From an uncultured Ruminococcus sp. (lineage in GTDB: Bacteria; Bacillota; Clostridia; Oscillospirales; Acutalibacteraceae): a stretch of 39,191 bases of DNA. Below are positions 24,323 through 33,364 of the stretch, one piece after another. The notes under the pieces are model-generated. The model was given only the letters and a program-made list of their open reading frames with translations. It had not been told where the DNA came from and searched no databases. The stretch is from NCBI GenBank assembly GCA_902800065.1, contig CADCDE010000031.1, positions 1-39,191 on the forward strand. The letters are read 5' to 3'. The first letter of the stretch is position 1. Each line of letters opens with the position of its first letter. The position numbers and the translations under genes were made by a program.

Positions 24323-25612
24323 ATGCCAACGATTCAGGAACTTATTGACGAATATGCACGTTCCAAAAATCCTGACTTCTATAAAAAAATAATCAAATCC
24401 GTTCAGACAAGCAATAAATTATGGGCAGCCTATTCACCTGTTACTAAAAATACTTATATCGAATATTTTAACGGGAAACCCTCTGCATTCATATTTTCCG
24501 AAAAGACCTTCTGCGAGGCTTTCAAGGAACATTTAGCTGTACATAAAACTGAAATTGAAACGGAACTTTGCAAGCCTGAAACCCGAATACAGTTTTTCAG
24601 CGATTTGTTCAGATGCGGTGTCGAAAATATTGTCTTGGACAACGGTAAGCAGTTTATTTCAATGGATATTTTTGATATAATCGACAAACCCGATTTTTCA
24701 TCACTGCCGAAAACAGAACAGCCTGTTTTGAATCAGTCGCTTATGGTCATTGCAAATCTATTTTTTCAAACTTTCAAATCAGGTACTGCAACAAAAAATA
24801 CAAGAACCAAATTACTCCGTTCACTGTATCAGGCAAAATATCTCATGCCTGTTATAATCGACAGAGATACTCCGCTTGACGGTCTTGAAAACAGCTTTCT
24901 GAAAGCCGTTCATTCAGCAGATGGTACTGCAATTACCATTCCTGCACTCAAGCTCGATAATGATGATACACTGATACCTTTTTTCACTGACTGGACAGAA
25001 TTCAGCCGTTTTGACCGTGACAGACAGTGTGCAGGAAATATTGTCAACTTCAATGACATTGAATATCTCTGCAGTCAAGGCGAAAAAATAGCTGTCAATC
25101 CATTCGGCTTCAATATGGTTATCGACAACAATGCACTCAATTTAATAAAGAAAGTATCTTCAGACATTACCATAGATGAAATCGAAAACGATTTTGAGGA
25201 ATATCAGGAAGATATCCACGAAGAAATTCCCGAAGAAACAGACCAAGAATATCAAAAAGATATACCTGAAGAAACAGACCAAGAATATCAGGAAAATTAC
25301 TCTGAAGAAATTGAAGAACCAATTACTTTGTTTGAACTGCGTTCAGTGCCAAATGATATGATAAGAGTTCTGCACAATCTTATGGAACAGACTGACGGTA
25401 TATATACTGCATATCTCAAGGGAATAAAGCAGGGAGATTCAACGGGATATCTTGTCATAGTTGATTTTGAAGGCGATGAATCAATATTAAATGACATGGC
25501 TGAAAATGTATATAATTATATACAGGATACCTGGATAGAGTTCATTCCTTTTGATTCAGACCTCGGTCAGCAAGCTGCTCAAAGTACTTATCCGTTTTAT
25601 CAGAAAACTTAA
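24323..25612 (+). CDS. SseB-family protein with C-terminal SseB-like domain
   Basis: 429 residues. The SseB/PF07179-type N-terminal domain (about 180-290: YLMPVIIDRD..., IPALKLDNDDTLIPFFTDWTEFSRF, GEKIAVNPFGFNMVID) is followed by an acidic spacer with two tandem 12-residue repeats, EETDQEYQKDIP and a variant (36-bp direct repeat at about 25225-25296). Then comes an SseB C-terminal-like domain (LFELRSVPNDMIRVLHNLMEQ...AYLKGIKQGDSTGYLVIVDFEG...DTWIEFIPFD). The first 150 residues are helical with no family assigned. SseB-type proteins are poorly characterised (serine sensitivity in E. coli). Start ATG behind AGGAGATG. Confidence 0.85.
   Translation: MPTIQELIDEYARSKNPDFYKKIIKSVQTSNKLWAAYSPVTKNTYIEYFNGKPSAFIFSEKTFCEAFKEHLAVHKTEIETELCKPETRIQFFSDLFRCGVENIVLDNGKQFISMDIFDIIDKPDFSSLPKTEQPVLNQSLMVIANLFFQTFKSGTATKNTRTKLLRSLYQAKYLMPVIIDRDTPLDGLENSFLKAVHSADGTAITIPALKLDNDDTLIPFFTDWTEFSRFDRDRQCAGNIVNFNDIEYLCSQGEKIAVNPFGFNMVIDNNALNLIKKVSSDITIDEIENDFEEYQEDIHEEIPEETDQEYQKDIPEETDQEYQENYSEEIEEPITLFELRSVPNDMIRVLHNLMEQTDGIYTAYLKGIKQGDSTGYLVIVDFEGDESILNDMAENVYNYIQDTWIEFIPFDSDLGQQAAQSTYPFYQKT
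25225..25296 (+). repeat. Tandem 36-bp coding repeat in the SseB-like gene
   Basis: Two adjacent copies encoding EETDQEYQ plus a variable four-residue tail. Copy-number changes here would lengthen or shorten the acidic linker without shifting the frame. Confidence 0.7.
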
Positions 25613-25628
25613 GGAGGATTTTTTTGAA

Positions 25629-26084
25629 ATGATTTTTCAAGGCATGAAAGAAATAAATGACTGGATAATGGTAGAATACCACTCGACTTGGAGTTACGGA
25701 TATGACTTCATGCTCGATGCCGCTCAGGTAATTATTGACACGGATTTCAGGGAAAATACACAGCGTTTTGCTGTCGCTGAAATAGCAGGCTCAAACGACA
25801 ATGAAAGGCTGACAGAGCTTAAAGCGGAAAACTATATCATCAGAAACTGCGATACTTCACAAAGAGAACATGGTGTTCTCACAATATCAGGTATGAGCGA
25901 TATAATGGAATGTCCTGTGCAGATAGTTTTCTTCAATCAGACAAATATCGTAAGAGTCTTCTGTCCGTTCAAGAAATATTTTGAGTTGCACGGTGAACAC
26001 GTTTTCGACAACTATATGAACAGTATTGAAATAAAAGCTTACTGCACTGATGCTGTCAGAAGGGCAAAAAAAGATGAAAATTAA
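25629..26084 (+). CDS. Hypothetical protein, partner of the SseB-like gene
   Basis: 151 residues, not recognised. Mixed alpha/beta, soluble: MVEYHSTWSYGYDFMLDAAQVIIDTDFRE suggests the start of a domain also seen in small SseB-associated unknowns, but I cannot name it. Start ATG at 25629 behind AAGGAGG, 16 nt after the SseB-like stop, so co-transcribed. It ends at a strong terminator. Confidence 0.75.
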   Translation: MIFQGMKEINDWIMVEYHSTWSYGYDFMLDAAQVIIDTDFRENTQRFAVAEIAGSNDNERLTELKAENYIIRNCDTSQREHGVLTISGMSDIMECPVQIVFFNQTNIVRVFCPFKKYFELHGEHVFDNYMNSIEIKAYCTDAVRRAKKDEN

Positions 26085-26091
26085 AAAAATT

Positions 26092-26119
26092 TCCCGAAAC
26101 ATTTTGAATTGTTTCGGGA
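26092..26119. terminator. Bidirectional terminator after the SseB-like operon
   Basis: Perfect 10-bp stem TCCCGAAACA/TGTTTCGGGA followed by T7 and preceded by A-rich sequence, between convergent genes at 26084 and 26126. Confidence 0.9.
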
Positions 26120-26125
26120 TTTTTT

Positions 26126-27862
26126 TCATTGCTTATAGAATTTTGTCTGGTCGATAAGTGCTGTAAGTTCATTGATGGCAGGATTGTTATTGAGTGATTC
26201 CTCGCTGAAGTCATCCAGCTTGGTAAGCTCAAGCAGAAGTCCGTCAAGTTTGCTGATGATATTTTCGTTTGAATCCACCAGCTTATGGACATAGTCTATA
26301 TGCTCGGTATATATTCTCATACGTTCCTTCTTAGCAGCTACGGACATTCCTGTACTTGAACGGGATATATTCAGATAATCTTTTGTATCAAAGATATCTA
26401 TTCTTTTTATCATTGTTCTGACATTGGCATAAAATCTTGTTGCTGTTTCCTCGATAATTCTCGCAAATCTTGCGTAAGTCATCTCACTGGGCTTGAAATG
26501 CTCGGATAATATGCCATTGATTTTTTGCAGTCTTGACTGTATTTGGTCGATATGTTCTTTGGTAACTTTTATATCATGCTTAAATACAGGATTATCGGCA
26601 TTTTTTTCGAGTATTTCGAGATATTTGTTTTTCATTTTTTCTTCGGGTGATTCTTCAGGTTCAGGCGGTGCTTCGGGAGTCTGTTCTTTCTTGCCAAATA
26701 ATCCTTTGAGAAATTCCATAAAACCGCCTTTTTTTTCAGGCTCGGGCGGAGGCGTTTCCTCTTTCGGCTGTTCCAATTCCGAAAGGTCAGTCTGAATCTC
26801 GCTCGGAGCAGTTATGCTTGCTATTTCCTTTATTTCATCCATGGATATGCTGACAATTCTTACTCCCTGCTGTTGATTATTATTGCCTTGTGTATTCATA
26901 TTTCTTCTCTTGCTCGTGAAGAATCCGTGAAATTCAAGTTTTTTATCCGATGATGAATCTATCGGTCTTTCAAGCCACTTTTCTGCAAAATTTTCCGTGT
27001 CAATGCTTATTTCATTAATATTGACTGACAAATTTTTACTGTTAACAATATCCTCCCATAAGCCTGAATTTATCAACATTCTTTTTCTTTCCTGCATCTT
27101 GCTTCTGTCCCAACTAAACGACTGTCCTGCAAGGCTGAATATCTCATAGGAATATTTATACAATTCATTGTACCATGCTTCCCAAAAGGTTCTGTATTCA
27201 GGGAAATCCTTTGCTATGTATATCAGGGGCTTCTGAATTGACGGCTTCATGTAGCTGTTCCATACACTTTCAAAGGGCTTTGTTTCTATATTGAAATATG
27301 CACATAAATTTATAAAGCTGTAAAAATCCAGTACATACTCATATCCTGCACCCATCCACTGATACAGATTCGTTCTTATATCTTCTTCCCATTTTTTATT
27401 GTATTTTTTGATAGTATCTTTCAGGTTCAGCCAGCATGAAAGCGGGAGTTGTTTGAGTTCATACAGGACAGAACCTTCTTCACCGTCATCCTCTATAAGA
27501 TCTATATCTATGGAGTTTTTCAGGACACTCGGACTCACTGTATATTTATCTTTTATAAGATGTCTCATTGCATTTATATCATATCCGCAGTAACGGTAAT
27601 CAAAATTCTGTGGAATGATATATCCCGTTGCCCATGCTATCTCACATACAACATCTTGAGCTTTTTTCTTTCTTTGAGACATTAGCCTATTATACCCCGA
27701 CATCACCATTGTGAATAAAACCCATTTATTTTTGTCTATATATTCAAGTGTACTTTCATATTCATTTTTATCAAGAACTCTCCATATATTGAATGCCATA
27801 GCGAGCTTGAATTTATTTGAGATATTTCCTCTTTCGTCAATATCACTGTTTTTTTCTGACAT
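26126..27862 (-). CDS. Unknown 578-residue protein with proline-rich linker and helical C-terminus
   Basis: Not recognised. N-terminal about 340 residues are helical and rich in Trp/Tyr (WAWYNELYKYSYEIF-like stretches), without membrane spans. Then follow an Asn/Gln-rich stretch, a Pro/Glu-rich linker (about 390-440: EETPPPEPEKKGG and a second EAPPEPEESPEEK), which brackets a short amphipathic GGFMEFLKGLFGKKE segment. The C-terminal about 140 residues look like a long helical bundle or coiled coil (IDQIQSRLQKINGILSE..., YARFARIIEETATRFYANVRTMIKRIDIFD). It might belong with TelA/XpaC-type cell-envelope proteins, but that is a weak impression. Weak ribosome-binding site; convergent with the SseB-like pair. 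Confidence 0.7.
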   Translation of the reverse strand: MSEKNSDIDERGNISNKFKLAMAFNIWRVLDKNEYESTLEYIDKNKWVLFTMVMSGYNRLMSQRKKKAQDVVCEIAWATGYIIPQNFDYRYCGYDINAMRHLIKDKYTVSPSVLKNSIDIDLIEDDGEEGSVLYELKQLPLSCWLNLKDTIKKYNKKWEEDIRTNLYQWMGAGYEYVLDFYSFINLCAYFNIETKPFESVWNSYMKPSIQKPLIYIAKDFPEYRTFWEAWYNELYKYSYEIFSLAGQSFSWDRSKMQERKRMLINSGLWEDIVNSKNLSVNINEISIDTENFAEKWLERPIDSSSDKKLEFHGFFTSKRRNMNTQGNNNQQQGVRIVSISMDEIKEIASITAPSEIQTDLSELEQPKEETPPPEPEKKGGFMEFLKGLFGKKEQTPEAPPEPEESPEEKMKNKYLEILEKNADNPVFKHDIKVTKEHIDQIQSRLQKINGILSEHFKPSEMTYARFARIIEETATRFYANVRTMIKRIDIFDTKDYLNISRSSTGMSVAAKKERMRIYTEHIDYVHKLVDSNENIISKLDGLLLELTKLDDFSEESLNNNPAINELTALIDQTKFYKQ

Positions 27863-27965
27863 ACAATTTCACCGCTCTTTTATAAATATCTTTTATTAAT
27901 TATATCAAAAAGCATTATATATTGTCAAATTTTCGTCTTCTTTTTTTATTAAAAAAATGTGCAAA

Positions 27966-27998
27966 TCGACAAAGATATTTATATCAACGCTGTATAAT
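27966..27998 (+). promoter_or_regulatory. Putative Spo0A-dependent SigA promoter of spoIIE
   Basis: TCGACA (27966-27971), a 21-bp spacer and TATAAT (27993-27998). The long spacing and a 0A-box-like TGTCGAT on the minus strand overlapping the -35 match what is known of spoIIE and spoIIG promoters in Bacillus, which are activated by Spo0A~P. A second possible 0A box, AGACGAA (minus strand), lies near 27935. Confidence 0.5.
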
Positions 27999-28030
27999 AA
28001 TACAAAAAATATTTTAAGGAGAATTTATTG

Positions 28031-30334
28031 ATGAACGTATCCACTGTCAGAAGAACGGATATAAAAAGTGCATTAAGCGGAAGTACAATGAAAATAATTG
28101 CAAATATAGTATATTTCTTATGCGGCATACTTGCAGCAAACAGCACTGTCTTTGAAAAATATGCTCCCTTTGGAATATCTCTCGCTGCATCAGTTCCTTT
28201 CAATAACATTTTATTTGCAATTATCGGTTCAGCTATCGGATATATGATTCATGGGGGCTATCATTTCAGATATGTTGCCGCAATGCTCGCTGTTCTTGCA
28301 ATAAGGTGGACTCTCAAGGATATCAAAAAGCTGCAGAGATATTCTTTATATAATATTCTTGTCTGCATTGTACCTACAGCGGCTACAAGCATTGCTGTAA
28401 TGACCGTCAACGGATACAAGGATATCTTCATGTACATTCTCGAAATCATCCTCGCAGGCATGGGGGCTTATTTTATATCACGCACTATCAATATCATAAA
28501 CGGTACAAAAACTCTCGGTACTCTTTTGCCACAGGAAATTTCAGCTCTTATACTGACAGGCTGTATCGCTTTATCGGGAATATCATCTATAACAATAGGC
28601 TCTCTTTCACTCGGAAGGATACTTGCAGGAATCTGTATTTTAATTGCCGCTCATTACGGCGGTGTTGCAGGCGGCTGTATTTCGGGTATATCCACGGGAA
28701 TAATATTAGGCATATCCGCTTCGGATTACTACTTTCTGGGAACATCATATGCCTTCGGAGGTCTCCTTGCAGGACTTTTCTCACCAACGGGAAGAATTTT
28801 ATCCGCTGTCATGTTCATTTTCGGAAGCGGGATAGCCTCACTTCAGGCATCCTCTCTCAGCACAGTCATACAAACTCTCTATGAGCTTACAATATCCAGC
28901 CTGATATTTATGCTCATACCAAAAAATGCCTTCAATTTCATAACAGCCGTATTCTCGCTGAAAAAAAGCGATAAAAATTACGAAAGTCTGAGACGCTCAG
29001 TTATAATGCGTCTGGACTTTGCTTCAAAGGCATTATCTGGGGTATCAAACGATGTTGACGAGGTATCCAAAAGACTCTCCACTGTTGTGACACCTACCCT
29101 TGAAAGTGTATATCAAAAGGCTGTTGAAAGCACCTGTGTACGCTGTGGTATGAAAACATTTTGCTGGGAACACCGCAACGGTGTTTCACTTGAATTATTC
29201 GATTCCGTTACCAAAAAGCTCAGCCATAAGGGCGAGATAGAAGCAAAGGATTTCTGTGACGAATTAAAGAGAAAATGCTGCCGCAGCATTGAAATGGCTT
29301 CTGCCGTCAATAAGTCATATAAAAACTATCTTCTTTCGGAGGCTGCCGCCAAACGCATTGACGAAATACGAACTGTCGTTGCAGGACAATTCTGCGGATT
29401 GGGTGATATCCTCGGTGAAATGGCTGATGAATACGAAAACTATGAATTCTTTGACAATGAACTTGCCGAAAAAATTCTTGTCAGATTCAAAGACCTTGGT
29501 ATGATACCGATAGATGTGAACTGTCGTGTCAATTATATGGGCAGGATGACTGTCGAAGCGGAAATATTTGACGGTGACAGGAGCAAAATAAAACGCAATG
29601 TCATTGTCAGCGAAATATCCAAAATATGTGGGCGTATCTTTGATACCCCGAATATAACCGCTGCTTTTGGAAGATGCAGGATAATCCTCTGCGAAAAAGC
29701 CATTCTCAATATCGAAATAGCTGCAAGTCAGCATATCAGCGACTGCGGACAATTATGCGGTGACAATTTCAGTTATTTTTATGACGGTATGGGAAGATTT
29801 ATAACCGTTCTCAGTGACGGCATGGGAACAGGCGGACGTGCCGCTGTTGACGGAAGAATGGCTGTAAGCATCATGTCCAAGCTGATAAAAGCAGGGCTGG
29901 GCTTTGAATGTTCTCTCAAGGTAGTTAACTCCGCTCTCATGGTCAAATCCGAGGATGAATCCCTCGCCACTCTCGATATACTTTCAATAGACCTGTACAA
30001 TGGTGAAACGGATTTCTTCAAGGCAGGTGCGGCACTCTCATTCGTCAGAAAAGGCACTCAGACTTATCGTATAGAAACTCCTTCACTGCCTGTCGGGATA
30101 CTCCCCGATGTAAAATTCACGGACACGGAGGATAATTTCACTAGAAATGATATTATCATCATGCTTTCAGACGGTGCAGTTGTCACAGGTGATGACTGGA
30201 TAGAACACATCCTTGATTCCTCCGAAAACAAATCCATGCAGGAATTAGCCGATACTATCAATGATGAAGCCGTTTCAAGAAGAAATGACGGGCATGATGA
30301 TGATATAACCGTTATTGCCGTAAAAATACTTTGA
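28031..30334 (+). CDS. spoIIE: Stage II sporulation protein E, membrane PP2C phosphatase
   Basis: Dephosphorylates SpoIIAA to activate SigF in the forespore and localises at the polar septum. 767 residues (Bacillus 827). The N-terminal third has about eight to ten hydrophobic spans (about 15-310), then a regulatory region containing Cys-rich CVRCGMKTFCWEH (about 370-382), then a PP2C-type phosphatase domain: FITVLSDGMGTGGRAAVDGRMAV (about 600) with the metal-binding DG pair, DILSIDLYNGETDFFKAGAALSFV, DIIIMLSDGAVVTG, and the closing GHDDDITVIAV. The Asp residues for metal binding are intact. The ATG at 28031 follows AAGGAG. No spoIIA operon is in the window. Confidence 0.95.
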   Translation: MNVSTVRRTDIKSALSGSTMKIIANIVYFLCGILAANSTVFEKYAPFGISLAASVPFNNILFAIIGSAIGYMIHGGYHFRYVAAMLAVLAIRWTLKDIKKLQRYSLYNILVCIVPTAATSIAVMTVNGYKDIFMYILEIILAGMGAYFISRTINIINGTKTLGTLLPQEISALILTGCIALSGISSITIGSLSLGRILAGICILIAAHYGGVAGGCISGISTGIILGISASDYYFLGTSYAFGGLLAGLFSPTGRILSAVMFIFGSGIASLQASSLSTVIQTLYELTISSLIFMLIPKNAFNFITAVFSLKKSDKNYESLRRSVIMRLDFASKALSGVSNDVDEVSKRLSTVVTPTLESVYQKAVESTCVRCGMKTFCWEHRNGVSLELFDSVTKKLSHKGEIEAKDFCDELKRKCCRSIEMASAVNKSYKNYLLSEAAAKRIDEIRTVVAGQFCGLGDILGEMADEYENYEFFDNELAEKILVRFKDLGMIPIDVNCRVNYMGRMTVEAEIFDGDRSKIKRNVIVSEISKICGRIFDTPNITAAFGRCRIILCEKAILNIEIAASQHISDCGQLCGDNFSYFYDGMGRFITVLSDGMGTGGRAAVDGRMAVSIMSKLIKAGLGFECSLKVVNSALMVKSEDESLATLDILSIDLYNGETDFFKAGAALSFVRKGTQTYRIETPSLPVGILPDVKFTDTEDNFTRNDIIIMLSDGAVVTGDDWIEHILDSSENKSMQELADTINDEAVSRRNDGHDDDITVIAVKIL

Positions 30335-30358
30335 CAAACATTACCTGTTGTATTATAA
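30330..30358 (+). promoter_or_regulatory. Perfect-consensus SigA promoter of the ABC transporter gene
   Basis: TTGACA (30330-30335), 17 bp, TATAAT (30353-30358). The -35 box overlaps the spoIIE stop codon. It reads through MITE B2 before reaching the gene, about 155 bp from -10 to start codon. Confidence 0.75.
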
Positions 30359-30375
30359 TTTTTCTAAAAGAATTA

Positions 30376-30494
30376 TAGTAAACAACAAAATAAATTGCTA
30401 TATGTCATTCCGAGCAAAGCGAGGAATCTTTGAAAGATTCTTCGTCACTTCGTTCCTCAGAATGACAAAAGGAAATTTTCATTTACGTTTACTA
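30376..30494. mobile_element. MITE B2 (119 bp) in the leader of the ABC transporter gene
   Basis: Ends TAGTAAACA and CGTTTACTA with TA duplications at 30374-30375 and 30495-30496. Core at 30404-30466. Nearly identical to MITE B1. It lies between the consensus promoter and the ribosome-binding site, so the transcript would begin with a strongly self-complementary leader. Confidence 0.88.
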
Positions 30495-30515
30495 TAAAAA
30501 GAGGAGATGTTGCAT

Positions 30516-33332
30516 TTGCTAAAAATACAGAATATCAAAAAACAGTACAAAACAGGCGATCTTGTACAAACAGCTTTGAATGATGTCAGTCTTAATTTCC
30601 GTGACAATGAATTCGTTGCCATACTCGGTCCGTCAGGCTCAGGCAAAACTACATTACTGAACATAGTAGGCGGTCTTGACAGATATGACAGCGGTGATCT
30701 TATCATCAACGGAATTTCTACAAAAAAATACAGGGACAGGGACTGGGATTCCTACCGCAATCACACAATAGGCTTCGTCTTTCAAAGCTATAATCTTATC
30801 CCTCATCAAAGTATCTTATCCAATGTCGAACTTGCTCTGACTATTTCGGGAATATCAAAGACTGAACGCAGGAAACGTGCCAAAGAAGCTCTCGAAAAAG
30901 TAGGCTTAGGAAACCAACTCCACAAAAGACCTAACCAGATGTCAGGCGGTCAGATGCAGAGAGTTGCCATTGCAAGAGCATTGGTCAATAATCCAAGTAT
31001 ACTTCTTGCCGATGAACCGACAGGTGCATTGGATTCCGAGACGAGCATACAAGTCATGGACTTACTCAACGAAGTTGCAAAGGACAGGCTTGTTATAATG
31101 GTAACGCATAACCCCGAACTTGCCGAAAAATATGCCAATCGTATCGTTAAACTGTCAGACGGAAAAATAACAGACGATTCCAACCCTTTTGAAACAAAGG
31201 CTGACGAAAAAGAACCCCAGCATAAAAACATGGGCAGGTCGTCAATGTCATTCCTTACAGCCCTTTCACTGAGCTTTAACAATCTCCGCACTAAAAAAGG
31301 ACGAACTTTTCTTACATCATTTGCAGGCTCAATAGGCATTATCGGAATTGCCCTTATCCTATCTCTTTCAAACGGCGTGAATCTCTATATCGACAGCATA
31401 CAGCGAAGTACAATGTCATCATATCCCATCAATATCGAGGCTCAGTCAATTGATTTCAGCAGCTTCATTGAAGCCCGTCAGAAATCCCTTAATCCCGATC
31501 CTGCCACTCATGATATGAATGCTGTGTATTCGGACAATACACAGCTTGAAGCTGTTTCAAAAATGTCAACCAGCTTTACCAAAAACAATCTCACAGACTT
31601 CAAAAAATATCTTGACAACCCAAACAGTGAGATAAACAAATATATCGGTGACAATGGCATAATCTATTCTTATGATACAAAATTCACGGTATATTCCTAT
31701 GATCCGGATGATAAACTCGTAAATACTGACGGCAGTACCATAAATGACAAGAAGGATCAGACCATCTCTTTCGGCGGTATGCAATTCGGTGCAACTGACG
31801 GTGCTATGGCTATGGTTGGAGGCGGTACCTCAATGCTTGAAGAACTCCTGCCCAATCCTAAAACAAATACTGTCAGCAGTGTAATTACAGATAACTATGA
31901 ACTTGTATACGGCTCTATGCCAAACGCATACAACGAACTTGTACTCATTCTTGACGAAAACAACGAAATACCCATAACAGCACTCTATCAAATGGGATTC
32001 CTTCCCGTTGATGAATACAAGGAAATTTCAAAGAAAATCGAAAAAGGCGAAAGTGTTGAATTAGCCGAACAAAAACTCGAATACAGTGATATTTGCAATA
32101 AAGAATTTTATGTCATGCCCGCCTGCGACTATTATGTAAAAAACAGATTCGGCTATTATGATGATATTTCATCAGACGAGGAAAAAATAAAACAAAAGCT
32201 CGAGAATGCACTTGTACTCAAAGTGACAGGCATAATAAAACTCAAAGATGATGCCGATAATATGCTCATATCCAAGCCCTTGGGATATACAAGGCTTCTC
32301 ACGAATTATATTATAGACTACACCAACAACAGCCGTATCGTTCAGGCTCAACAGGATGACCAAAACAAAAATATCATCACGGGAATGGTCTTTGAACCTA
32401 AAACCGACAGTGAAAAAATAAATGATGCCAAAAAATACATTGAAAATCTTGGTGTGACACAAAAAGCAAATATGTATATGACAATCATGGCATTGGCTGC
32501 AATGTCAGGAAATATCCCCGAAACCTCTGTTCCTGAAATGTCTATCCCTCAAAATTCCATGACTCCAGAAATGCTTGCTCAGCTCCAAGAGCAAAATACA
32601 CAGTCTATGCCAACTCCTCCGACTACCGAGGAAGGCATGGCAAAGGCTTTTGACCAATATATGCAAAATCCTTCCGATGATGTTCTTATATCCATATATG
32701 ACAATTACATATCATCGGGAAGCTATGAGGATAATCTGGAAAAATTAGGTGTTATAAGTATTGACGCACCTTCATCTATAAGCATATATGCAGACAGCTT
32801 TGAGGACAAGGACGCTATTTCCAGATGTATCGAGGATTATAACAAGACCGTTACAGAAGAAAATAAAATAACCTATACAGATTTTGTCGATCTTTTGATG
32901 TCCTCCGTAACTACCATCATAAATGTAATTTCCTATGTACTGATAGCCTTTGTAGCCGTTTCACTGATAGTATCATCAATCATGATAGGCATAATAACCT
33001 ATATATCAGTCCTTGAACGTACAAAAGAAATAGGCATACTCCGTGCGATAGGTGCTTCAAAGAGAAACATCTCTCAGGTATTCAACGCCGAAACATTTAT
33101 AATCGGACTGCTTTCGGGACTTATCGGCATAGGTACATCACTTCTTCTTCTGATACCCATAAATGCTATCATTCATCATATTGTCGGAAACAACACGGTA
33201 AATGCCGTTTTACCGTGGGACGGTGCTGTAATATTAATAATATTAAGTGTAATACTTACTCTTATAGGCGGTCTTATCCCCTCAAGAAAAGCCGCCAAAA
33301 AAGACCCTGTTGCGGCACTCCGTACAGAATAA
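30516..33332 (+). CDS. MacB-like ABC transporter, fused ATPase and permease
   Basis: 938 residues. The N-terminal ATPase (about 1-225) has Walker A GPSGSGKTTLLN, Q-loop FVFQSYNLIP, signature QMSGGQMQRVAIA, Walker B ILLADEPTGALD and H-loop MVTHN. After a first membrane helix (about 265-290) comes a large extracytoplasmic region of about 500 residues, then three C-terminal membrane helices with the FtsX/MacB permease signature (TYISVLERTKEIGILRAIGASKRNI). The extracellular part has a Met/Pro/Gln-rich stretch (about 680-720: ETSVPEMSIPQNSMTPEM). Typically these export peptides or sense envelope stress. Start: TTG at 30516, 9 nt after GAGGAG; the ATG at 30507 directly abuts that ribosome-binding site and is less likely. 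Confidence 0.9.
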   Translation: MLKIQNIKKQYKTGDLVQTALNDVSLNFRDNEFVAILGPSGSGKTTLLNIVGGLDRYDSGDLIINGISTKKYRDRDWDSYRNHTIGFVFQSYNLIPHQSILSNVELALTISGISKTERRKRAKEALEKVGLGNQLHKRPNQMSGGQMQRVAIARALVNNPSILLADEPTGALDSETSIQVMDLLNEVAKDRLVIMVTHNPELAEKYANRIVKLSDGKITDDSNPFETKADEKEPQHKNMGRSSMSFLTALSLSFNNLRTKKGRTFLTSFAGSIGIIGIALILSLSNGVNLYIDSIQRSTMSSYPINIEAQSIDFSSFIEARQKSLNPDPATHDMNAVYSDNTQLEAVSKMSTSFTKNNLTDFKKYLDNPNSEINKYIGDNGIIYSYDTKFTVYSYDPDDKLVNTDGSTINDKKDQTISFGGMQFGATDGAMAMVGGGTSMLEELLPNPKTNTVSSVITDNYELVYGSMPNAYNELVLILDENNEIPITALYQMGFLPVDEYKEISKKIEKGESVELAEQKLEYSDICNKEFYVMPACDYYVKNRFGYYDDISSDEEKIKQKLENALVLKVTGIIKLKDDADNMLISKPLGYTRLLTNYIIDYTNNSRIVQAQQDDQNKNIITGMVFEPKTDSEKINDAKKYIENLGVTQKANMYMTIMALAAMSGNIPETSVPEMSIPQNSMTPEMLAQLQEQNTQSMPTPPTTEEGMAKAFDQYMQNPSDDVLISIYDNYISSGSYEDNLEKLGVISIDAPSSISIYADSFEDKDAISRCIEDYNKTVTEENKITYTDFVDLLMSSVTTIINVISYVLIAFVAVSLIVSSIMIGIITYISVLERTKEIGILRAIGASKRNISQVFNAETFIIGLLSGLIGIGTSLLLLIPINAIIHHIVGNNTVNAVLPWDGAVILIILSVILTLIGGLIPSRKAAKKDPVAALRTE

Positions 33333-33340
33333 AAAAATTT

Positions 33341-33364
33341 CGGCTGATGTTTTTACATCAGTCG
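33341..33364. terminator. Terminator of the ABC transporter gene (overlaps the convergent stop)
   Basis: 10-bp stem CGGCTGATGT/ACATCAGTCG (one G-T pair), 4-nt loop, followed by T7 on the plus strand and preceded by A7. It overlaps the stop codon of the convergent radical SAM gene and can act on both strands. Confidence 0.88.

Noticed and set aside
25176..25361. Basic Lys/Thr-rich frame in the SseB-like gene
   Set aside because: Out-of-frame reading of the acidic repeat.
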